Assembly: GCA_001695595.3 (NCBI GenBank)
Contig: MBPM02000092.1
Location: forward strand, 124,001 to 188,000
Reading direction: 5' to 3'
Length of the DNA stretch: 64,000 nucleotides
From: Plasmopara viticola
Lineage: Eukaryota > Oomycota > Peronosporomycetes > Peronosporales > Peronosporaceae
In this document: piece after piece, positions 55,084 to 64,000 of the stretch
Layout of the letters: each line of letters starts with the position of its first letter
Numbering within the stretch: the first letter of the stretch is position 1
The notes under the pieces: generated by a model
The model's database searches: none
What the model was told of the DNA's origin: nothing
The model's input: the letters and a program-made list of their open reading frames with translations, nothing else
Position numbers and translations under genes: made by a program

Positions 55084-58000
55084 TTGGCACGCGTGGTACT
55101 CTGTTTTGTGTCGGTGGAACCCAAGATTTACGTTTTAAAAGAGCTGTGGGTTGGTGCTTACGAATTCTGTTCTCAAGGGAGGAGACTGCGAGGCGCGATG
55201 CTACTTACAATCCCACGGCCGCTGCTGCATCTCTGTGATAAAGTGAATGGATTGGGACTCAATACCCACCACCGCTCCTGACACGAGTCTTGTGGGGGTC
55301 ATTTTCTCACACATGGCGCTTCTGTTCAACGCCTTGTTTCTCACCCTGAGCAGACGCAGTCTGTCTGCGATCAAAAAAACGGCTTCAAGCGGTTTTTCGT
55401 TTGGATGATCGCTCCCCCAAATCAAACTCTTTCTTTGCGCATCTACCACTAAGGAGGCATTTTATGGCCATTGGACATGTCTGAAAGACACCATCATTGC
55501 CTATCATTGCCTAATTATAAAATTAACTAACCTACAGTAACAATATGCATCTTATTCGACTCGTCTGACGAAACGACTAGGCGTTACTTAGCCCATAGAG
55601 TATCTGTTTTATTCCATAGTGCGAAGCTGTATCTTTGCCGCTCAATTTTGCACGATCTTTCGCCACAAGAAAGCGAAGCCAGACTGGTCTTTTTTTCTAG
55701 TGCGTTGTACTGCCGTTATACGTCTCACAATTGAATTGCCATGGCAGGGGCAAGACTTTCCCAATGTAAATTTTCAACACGTATATTTTTTTCTCGGGAC
55801 TACTGATAGCCATACAGTGTGCCGCCTTTTTGTCAGATGCAACAGCTAATTGAAGCACTTGGCTTCACGACTCACCACCATCGCTCGTTTGTTACCATTG
55901 ACGACCATTTCGATGCCGTTCAAAAATACACGATTTGGAAGCACCTAAAACTAGAGAGCGCTTTACACTTATAAATTGACTCACTTTATAAAAATTCTTC
56001 TCTTGTTGGTCACGTGCTCAAAGAAGCATGTTTTTTATACATCAGGGTCAGTTTTCGACATTAATCATGTCTCACAGACGAGGACACCTCGCGATTCAAG
56101 TTGAATTAATCAAGTTGGACCGCCTAACTGCCTGTCATTTCTTATTTGTATCAATTTAGATGTGCTCATTTCTATTTAAATAGTATGTACAATCTCTGTG
56201 AAAAATTTAACATCACTTCTCGAGAAGAAATTAGCGTTTACTTCGCGTAAACTTTCTTGATACTGCGCGCTGGGCCATTGGCTTAAGCGTCATGAGGGGG
56301 CGTTGTATAAAAAGAGAGCGCTTAAATGTACTATGCAGCGATTTGGACCGAGCATGGTCTTGGACCAGATGCTCCTCATGGAATGGCTCACGCCTTTTAC
56401 TTGAAGGCTTTGCCTTCAAACCAACTTATGCAAGCCACAGCCTGCGACATTGTGGTGGTGAAATGCTGAATATTTCCTGTTTCGTTCTTTCGTTGGTTCT
56501 GCTTTTTGGTGATTTGCACACGGACGAGACAAGGCGTTTAGCAGCACGCTAATTGCTTAAGAAAAGCATACATATGTTATTTAAGAGTACCTATCCCCCT
56601 ACATATTGCAACATTAAAAAGAACACGCCCGTAAACTAATTTTCAGGTATGCAATGCATCATACTTGAAAAACAAGCTGTGCACGATTCTTGCGTTATCG
56701 AATTATATGAGCTTTCCTGCTCCAGTCAGAACACAACTTTGTCTTCCAAAATAATCGTCGTATACTTGTACGCATACGTAGTGCTTCCTTTCCTGCAAAA
56801 ATTTACTCAGGTGTGCCGCAGATAGCGAAAGCAGCACAAGCTGATTGCACGGAGATAGAGAAGTTTTGTCTGCAACGACCTTTAATGATTATAATATATG
56901 AGCTTACGGCAGAAGTGGTGAAGTGGCTCTTGCGAGGCAACGATCACATACCGCGCCCAGACGGCCAGTTGTTGGGGAGTACCTCAGATAAACGCATGGC
57001 TGCTAAGGGGCTCACGATGTGTATCCGGCGGCTGGGCTGCTCATCTCCGTCAATTGACTTAAAACTTGGGAATGCTTGTCGAGTCGGTTGGGTACGCATT
57101 CGCAGGTGTGCGACGAGAGATTGCGCTGTGTGGAAATCTTTAGATAAGCGCTATGAACTCAACCTTTGAACCGGTATGTATAATCTTTATGCCTTGCTAG
57201 AACACTCTTCAAATTTAAATGCTTGACTGCTTCTTGTAGCAGAGGGGTTTGACTTAAACATTTTTGCCAAGCTTACAACAGAATATAGAGGCTAGTGTTA
57301 TTGGATAACACAGATGCTATACGCTACACAATGCGACTACGTCGACCCGAAATTATGGTCGGCCAGACAACGTATTTGAATTGGCTTATGGTTTGAAGTA
57401 ACAAATGCGAAATAAGCACGGAGACTATACACCCTCGAAGTATAGTCAATGTTTACGGACCTAGTGCGCCATTCGGAGATTTCTAAACGGCACAATCTCA
57501 ACCCACCAGTCTTAATCAACCTAACAAGCGTCACCAAGTCAAAATCCACCAAATAAGCGAGCCATTCCTATACAAGTTGAGACCTTCAGCAATCCCAAGG
57601 TTGTTAATGTAGTCATTAGACCGGTAAGCACTACACTTTGCAAATGTTGGAATCGCTTCACCATAATAGCGCTCCCGCTGGGAATTTGTGGTGACTCGAA
57701 ATCTTCCCATGATTTCCGCGAGAACAAATGTCCAACGCAATATTGAATAATAAAGGCGTGCAATCAAAGAAGGATCGTAAACGATGCCACTATTCTCGCG
57801 TAGGATCCGTGGAACGGTAGCGTTGAAAGTCGCTTCACAATAGAAGCAGCAATAATAACATTTTTTTAAAGAATCCTACAATTGAAGCCAAGTAGAACTG
57901 CATAAAGTGTATCCGAATACTCATGGCGTTGGGCAGTCGATCGGGCTTGTCTATATCTGAAGCGCATGTAGGAATCCTACGCCCGAGTTCGCTCATATGT

Positions 58001-61000
58001 GCTAAGGACCTTTTCAGTTAAAAGTGCTTTGGACTAGCAAGCAACGTCAAGGGGGCGGAATATTGGCCGAAGCTCCATATACTCAGATTGCTCAGCTGTT
58101 ACTACTGACAACATCGAAGTAGTCGCGATACTTTTCATGTTTTTTTCCCCTGGTAAAACAATTCACTTATACGAAATCTCGTACCCTACAAAGCAAGGCT
58201 TCACCCAAAACAAGAACCAACTTTGTTGGCAGGTTTTGTCAGCGTGTTCCGAAAAGTGGTTCAAAGTTGTGATGTGATTATAAGCGAGAGAGGATTGAAG
58301 CGCAAAGGAAAAACGCAATGGGATTCTATGAAAAATGAAGCGATAAAATTTGCGAAAAGCTGGCCATGGTAGAGATGCATGATGAAGAGGGACTTCAAGA
58401 TTAACTGTGGATTACAAGGAAGAACGGTGTGTCATTAGCAGCTACAAATCGGAGTTAGGATGGCGCGATAAGCTCGTGCACCGAGTGAGTGGATTGCACC
58501 ACTTGGATTGAAAAGAATAATGACCGGGACATGATTGATAGTAAGAGTTAAAATGGGTCTCGGTTTGAGGCCTAGCGCTAATTGTTGGGGTCAGACATAT
58601 CGCAATTCACGACTCGTCGTGCCTTTTAGTATATATCGAAGGTGTGATTCCTGAATTTAACTTATTTTTAAAAGATCCACGGCATATCCGCTGTATCTGA
58701 AAGCACTTTCGCCAAAGTTGTGCTGGCCGATCCCTTAAAAATATGAGACAGTATTATTTCATGCCTCAGGGTATGCAAGATGGACTAAACAAGCCCACAG
58801 TATTGCGTCGGCTACCACATTGCGCTGATCCTAGATGTACACAATTTAAGAGGCAAATTCCTCAAAGACGAACCTCAAGCGATTTGCTCGGTCCAAGACC
58901 GAAAATACACTTTTATGCTCAGTGTGTACAATATGACAAAATTCACGCAGAGCTTCTCCAAGGCGGGTACTGGCGTTCTTGAACAGCATTCAATGTTTGA
59001 CGAGCTAGTCAGCCCATTCCCCAAATCGACTCCTGCTGTCAACCCAGTCAGCTTTTCATTTGCATCATTAGACATAAAGCAAGGAACATCAGTGGCAACA
59101 AGAATACTTTACAGCCTTGCTTTGTTGCGACAAAACGGTGACAGAACTTGTAATATGGACAGCATATTTTTACACGTCAACACGAACCGACTCGAGAGGT
59201 TTGCCTCGACGAAACAGCTACGTTCTATAGAATTTGAATTGACATGTCTTGTTTACCCAAAATGTCGTCAAACTGCATCGCTAGCGAATGTTTAATCATA
59301 ATTTCTAGGCTACAGAAGAATTAAAAATTCTAGGGAAAATGAAGCGGTTGCTTAGCTATGATAATTGTATCATAAGGGTTTGTCTCGAAAGCGCAAGGCG
59401 ATGATAGTTATCTTTACTTCTGGAAAGAAAAGGCGTGTCAATACATCGAGGGTCTACTTCAGGTGCTCGATCGCTAAGCGAGACGACAATTGCGAGCAAG
59501 TCATTGAGGACTCGAAGGTGTGTTAGCACTTGATACGCATGTTCGTCGCATATACATCGGTTACATCTTAGACGTGTTTCACATATGGGATACGTGTGTT
59601 TGCTCTTTTTTTAGATCGTCGAGCTTGTCGAGTGTATGCCGCTACAGCTGGTGGAGAAAGGTTCCCTAGCAAAATCCGTCTTCCGGATTCGATGTGCTTT
59701 GGTCGGAATGTTGATTATTATGCATGCACGCTGCAAAAAAAGCTCACAGTTCAGAGGCAAAGCTGCCGTTGTAATAGCTTCATGATATATTGATTGGCAC
59801 ATCGTCGGTATAGATTGTTGCTGTCGCTATGCTGTAGATTTTTTCAATTTTTTTTCTTGTGACACCACTGTATTTATGTTTACACTTTTTTATTTGACCG
59901 AAACGTGTGCAAAAGGGATGCTAAGACTTTACTGGCGGTTTTTCTAGCATTAGATTGCTAAATGCAGGTAGTGATCATCATTCTGTACTTTGAACTTGCT
60001 ACGAGTAATCTTCAAACAACGATTGGATCGCACATCAGAAAAAAATTCTTTCGCATCGACTCCTCAAGCGCCACCTACTTTGTCTCATCTATGCAAAACT
60101 CTGCTTCGTTGACGATATAAAAAAAGGAGAGCCATTAAGATCAATTCCGACGATGGCAGTCGTCATTCCGATCTGTGGACGAATTCCACCTCGCTAGCAC
60201 ACTAGTAGGTACGACGCTTAATTACTGTGAGCTCCTGGGCAGCTCGATATGAATGGGCTTCGAGCGGTCCGATTACTGTCCGGCAGGCCACACCAGCTTT
60301 CAAAGTCCAATGTCGCTGTGCTTAATGTCTTGGCAGCTTGATCCATGTACAACATTTGCTGACGGACGTCCGAGTCTCAGTCACTCATTCTGTATAAAAA
60401 TTGCTTGCAGACATCATTATTCTTGACGTGACTGGAATACAAACTCGAGCAAGGACGATACTGCGGTAGAACCAGGGAGCTGGCGATTAGATATCGACAG
60501 CAGCATTAAAGCCGTATTCACGTCGCTGTTGAATATACTCACGAGCTTCTTCGAAATCAAGACTTAATTGTGAATGGGGTACTGGCGATCAGAAAGCATT
60601 TAAAGACAAATCTTCCATTGCGATTCTACTACAATACCAGCTCTTCGTGTGGCTCATTTTTGCAGTGCAATCGATGCTTGAACATAAAGTCGTTTTTTCT
60701 TTTTACAATGTGTCTGATGGATGGTTACGACATTAAGCAGGAGTTGACTTTACTTTTCGTTTCGATCGGCAGAGGAAATGAGCAATAATAATTAGCATCA
60801 AAAATCAAGAATTTCTACCAAGAAAAATGGTTAATTCGTGGTTCTAGCTGTCGATTATGTAGCTCATACGACAGGTATTTTTAGAGTGCAGAATTTGTTA
60901 GCACTGCGACCGACCTATGCAACGAAAAATTTCTTTTACAGGCTTCTCTGGTATTAAAAAACAATTTTCTACCAAATAAACTCGTGCTTATGTTGTGACA

Positions 61001-61235
61001 GTTGGCGGCAAAAGTCAGCGCAGCAATGACAAAAATCATTTTGAGCCACAGTCAAAACCTTGGTAAAAATACGCCCGCATCTTATCTTAGTGTTCAATGT
61101 TTAAATGTACGAATTCGTGATACAGGCCCACAACAATCCTAGACACACCCCTCAGACAGGAATAGCTATAATATTTTCGGCTAACTCAGCACCCATCATC
61201 GCATAGACTTCGTGACAGCAGCGCTCTGGGTCGGC
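55084..61235. other. 6-kb gene-poor stretch
   Basis: No gene recognised. Frames at 56813-57169 plus (118 codons), 57337-57767 minus and 58915-59295 plus (126 codons) have no known motifs and are overlapped by others. A 29-codon frame from ATG 56464 (ends 56552) begins with a signal-peptide-like hydrophobic stretch (ISCFVLSLVLLFG) and ends RRLAAR, conceivably a decayed secreted-protein start. The last 100 bases are upstream of the membrane protein gene, with no clear initiator. Confidence 0.45.
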
Positions 61236-63731
61236 ATGCCTGTTAAGCGCGGCACAGCAGTGTTCCCGGTTTCGATCGGAGCTCCGTCTTCATTGCTACC
61301 GCGTCCACGTCATCAGCACCGATCGATACATAGCACGTTAAAACTCTTCCAAAATTTACTAGGACCGCTTTACAATTTGTGGGAACGATTACAAGTGAGT
61401 CACTGTGGACAATACTCGGTTGAACGGATGCTTGCACTAGAAGAGTACGTGCAGCGTGTATCTTTTTTACGAGTGGCTGCAGTGTGCATGCTCACCCCAT
61501 TGGCTCCGCTATCGCTGGTGATAGCAGCGGCCTCTCTTCCGCTTCGTCATGTTGCTGACGGTTTTGACGTCAACTATATGTTTTGGATTCGACATTTTTT
61601 CGTCGTAGCGTTTGCTGTGCTGAGCAATTTGATGCAAGCCAAAGCGTGGCTTTCGGAGCTTCCGTTTACTATATGGAGAGTACTGATTATCACCATTTGG
61701 AGTGCTGGCTTTGCGATTGCGTTTGACGTCTTGATTGCCAAGGTCTGGATTTTTCCCGTTCCTTTCATGAATTTACTTCAATCACCTTTGATCATTCTTA
61801 TCCCCGCAATGATCACGATCCTTGTATTGGGTCGACAAGCCTTGCGGGATGTTCCAGACTCGAACTATCGCATGCGTCGCTATTTCATGCTCATTGCAGT
61901 TCAAGGTTCTTTGATTACTATTTACCCAGCCTACCACGCTTTTTTTCTTTTAGTTTCTACGTCCGTCCAGCCTTTTTTGATGGTTCTATTGGCAGTCGCA
62001 AACATTGGAATAAAAAATGTTCTCGCAGCCTGTGGCGGACATTTGGAAGATCGATTACCCGAAGTAATTGTTTTTACAGTCGACGTCTTTAGTGCGTTGT
62101 ACTCTGCTCTTTGTATGCGAAGTAATAATTCTTTCAAGACGGTAGCAATTGTTGTGACTCTCAACGTATTTGATTTGATACTTGCTTTACATGGAATGAA
62201 CCGTCGCTCACAAGTTGCCTTAGCGAATCGAGACAAAAGTTATCGACGGCAAAAGCTTAGCACTAAGGCTTTAGGAGTCGACGTTCCCGTCAAACCCTTC
62301 AAACAGTCTCTTGGAACGCTGTTTCAAACCACGCTACAGCTTCTTAAAATGCCTGGTCAACTGGATCCAGCAGAGCTGCGTCAGATCTGCTTGCTCTCTT
62401 GTGTAGAACACAAATTGTCGGAAGCGAATTTGGCTCTACTTGCAGCTCTTGCTGCTCGCTGTGTTTACCATAACGAGCGACATGCGACTGGTCGCCATTC
62501 GATGGCAGAACGCAAGTCTCGCTACTCGTCCGCAGCTATGAGTGGCCCAGAACTTGGGGTTGAACACTTTGGAGTGGCATTAAATAACACTTCATACTTC
62601 ACGCAAAGACTACGCGCAGCCGTCCGTAAACTTAAACAAATACCGGAGGCGGGTAAGCGATTTAGTGTCCTAATTGGTACTCGACTCAGCTATTCGCTTG
62701 GAATCCAATCTGACAGTCGGAATCGATCCAGTCCACCAACTGCCCTGGACGTTGATGAAGAATCTGTTACTGATTCTTTCGATAGTGACACAAGACCAAG
62801 TGATGTGGCGGGGCCATTGACAACCTCTTCTAGACGACAGTCTCAGCAGTCGGGACCTGGCACTCCTTTGTCGTCTTCATTAAAGACAGCTAGCCATTTA
62901 GGAGACACATTATCTCAAGGTGACCTTTTTTCACGACAAGGAGAAAAAGGTGGTCGATCATCAATACTTTTGAGAACAGAATCATCACAACATCTGAATC
63001 TTCAAAATGGCACAGGATCGCGAATACAATCAGCTCAACTTGGGCTTGTTACAGGATCACAACGCGGCTCACGTAATTTGATATATCATCTCGGATCTTC
63101 TCGAAGATTGGCAGAATTTGCCAATCTATCCACGAACGTGGAGACATCGCTTAAGCTACGGCCGCTATTGCTATCAGGAAACCCCGTGATCAACGACATT
63201 CTAAGAGGAACTAGGAAGCAAAATACTGTGGCAGTCAACCAGACGCTTCAGCTGCTATTTAATAACGAGTATCTCGGCCTCATCGCGTACGCGCAGTGCA
63301 TTACCCCGACAATCTTTATAGTCTACATGACGATCATGATTGAGATGCCTAATCGAACGTTTTACTTAGATAAGCACGATGTGGAGGATCCAAATCGATT
63401 AGCGCAGCGATATGCGGTTGTAACAATTTTTGTGGCACTCCAGATGGCGATTTTAATAGCTCTCCACACTTTCGTTGCTGTTCGATTTGGAGTTTCAACT
63501 CTGTACCAAGTGGCATTTGTTCTGGAAACTCACGCTCGACTCGTACAAGGTAAAATTACTACTTGGCTTTTGTTCGCAGTTAGCTTTACGCTGGAACATT
63601 ACGGTGAGGGAATTTTTTTTGCCAAGGTCTTTTTTTGGTGCCTATTGACTGATGATGTATCTTGCTTTTTTCGCATTTATTCAGGTGTTGACTTTTCGTT
63701 TCGATTTGATTGGATTTTCGGAAACAATTGA
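61236..63731 (+). CDS. Multi-pass membrane protein, oomycete-type, unknown function
   Basis: 831 residues from ATG 61236. The frame is open a little further upstream but without ATG. A short N-terminal region precedes about eight hydrophobic segments (from AAVCMLTPLAPLSLVIAA near residue 85 to AIVVTLNVFDLILAL near 320). A roughly 330-residue hydrophilic, Ser/Arg/Gln-rich cytosolic-type loop follows (about 330-670), then three further hydrophobic segments (GLIAYAQCITPTIFIVYM, FVALQMAILIALHTFV, WLLFAVSFTLEH). Large proteins with this layout occur in expanded families in Phytophthora and relatives, but their role is unknown. I see no transporter or channel signature. No intron is needed. A downstream frame to 63910 has no splice link. 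Confidence 0.75.
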   Translation: MPVKRGTAVFPVSIGAPSSLLPRPRHQHRSIHSTLKLFQNLLGPLYNLWERLQVSHCGQYSVERMLALEEYVQRVSFLRVAAVCMLTPLAPLSLVIAAASLPLRHVADGFDVNYMFWIRHFFVVAFAVLSNLMQAKAWLSELPFTIWRVLIITIWSAGFAIAFDVLIAKVWIFPVPFMNLLQSPLIILIPAMITILVLGRQALRDVPDSNYRMRRYFMLIAVQGSLITIYPAYHAFFLLVSTSVQPFLMVLLAVANIGIKNVLAACGGHLEDRLPEVIVFTVDVFSALYSALCMRSNNSFKTVAIVVTLNVFDLILALHGMNRRSQVALANRDKSYRRQKLSTKALGVDVPVKPFKQSLGTLFQTTLQLLKMPGQLDPAELRQICLLSCVEHKLSEANLALLAALAARCVYHNERHATGRHSMAERKSRYSSAAMSGPELGVEHFGVALNNTSYFTQRLRAAVRKLKQIPEAGKRFSVLIGTRLSYSLGIQSDSRNRSSPPTALDVDEESVTDSFDSDTRPSDVAGPLTTSSRRQSQQSGPGTPLSSSLKTASHLGDTLSQGDLFSRQGEKGGRSSILLRTESSQHLNLQNGTGSRIQSAQLGLVTGSQRGSRNLIYHLGSSRRLAEFANLSTNVETSLKLRPLLLSGNPVINDILRGTRKQNTVAVNQTLQLLFNNEYLGLIAYAQCITPTIFIVYMTIMIEMPNRTFYLDKHDVEDPNRLAQRYAVVTIFVALQMAILIALHTFVAVRFGVSTLYQVAFVLETHARLVQGKITTWLLFAVSFTLEHYGEGIFFAKVFFWCLLTDDVSCFFRIYSGVDFSFRFDWIFGNN

Positions 63732-64000
63732 ATGTTTGTTCACCTTATCATAGCTTGGTACCCATTCGAGACAAACTCGGAGCAAGTGTCCGATTTATTA
63801 CAGCCGCAGCAGCGAATATTGCTTTGCTCAGCAACACTTCACCAGTATCGAGTCACTGGGTCTACGAACATAACTACTTCGGGGTCAATAGAGACGTGCA
63901 TCACGGATGAGAAAGCGTGTACAACCATTGAAAAGCGAATGGATCACTCGTTCCATCTTCGCGGCCTACACTTTATTGATAGAATTGCGAGGCGGGCCGA
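63732..64000 (+). other. Sequence downstream of the membrane protein gene
   Basis: No feature recognised. An open stretch at 63710-63910 overlaps the gene end in another frame and has no family resemblance. Confidence 0.4.

Noticed and set aside
1..64000. RxLR or Crinkler effector genes
   Set aside because: I looked for a signal peptide followed by RxLR/EER or LFLAK motifs in the longer frames and found none that holds.
1..64000. CRISPR array, prokaryotic operons or phage genes
   Set aside because: The window is clearly eukaryotic (spliced genes, LTR elements, SINE). No regularly spaced repeats were seen.

Overview
This window looks like nuclear DNA of an oomycete, most likely one of the Peronosporales (Phytophthora or a downy mildew). 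I infer this from compact genes with few, short (about 60-80 nt) GT-AG introns, oomycete-type initiator plus flanking-promoter motifs just upstream of start codons, a bZIP factor with Cys in place of the invariant Asn, an oomycete-type large multi-pass membrane protein, and genes packed in small islands separated by long transposon-rich stretches. I cannot name the genus from sequence alone.

Layout. Island 1 (about 1971-7117): VPS25 (ESCRT-II) and a RINT1/MAG2-like Golgi-ER tether on the plus strand, convergent with a bZIP transcription factor. 7118-21030 is gene-poor, with a dispersed repeat ending in an AATAC tail (17252-17569), a tRNA-derived SINE with a perfect 16-bp target duplication (17736-17900) and a decayed coding region (about 18234-20647). 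Island 2 (21080-31349): a small unknown protein, a decayed protein kinase, a short/branched-chain acyl-CoA dehydrogenase divergent from the mitochondrial J-protein PAM18/TIM14, and a five-exon DOCK-family guanine nucleotide exchange factor of about 2031 residues. 31350-43164 is gene-poor. It holds several fold-back or inverted-repeat elements, a second copy of the AATAC-tailed repeat in opposite orientation, and a young Ty1/copia retrotransposon (38477-42842) with LTRs that look identical. Island 3 (43165-45611): a tesmin/LIN54-like two-CXC protein and exosome subunit RRP41, both on the minus strand. 47590-52931 is an old Ty3/gypsy chromovirus with about 7% LTR divergence and broken reading frames. 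54034-55083 is a lone protein kinase carrying NFG instead of DFG. After another 6 kb gene desert comes a multi-pass membrane protein (61236-63731).

The host genes are mostly housekeeping: vesicle traffic (VPS25, RINT1, DOCK), mitochondrial metabolism and import (acyl-CoA dehydrogenase, PAM18), RNA processing (RRP41) and transcription (bZIP, CXC). They do not form one pathway. I found no convincing effector gene (RxLR or Crinkler), CRISPR array or rRNA. The observations most worth checking are the Glu-to-Gly change at the expected catalytic base of the acyl-CoA dehydrogenase, the NFG kinase, the Cys-type bZIP, the copia element whose half-tRNA(iMet) primer site contains an in-frame ATG, and the two short-repeat families.
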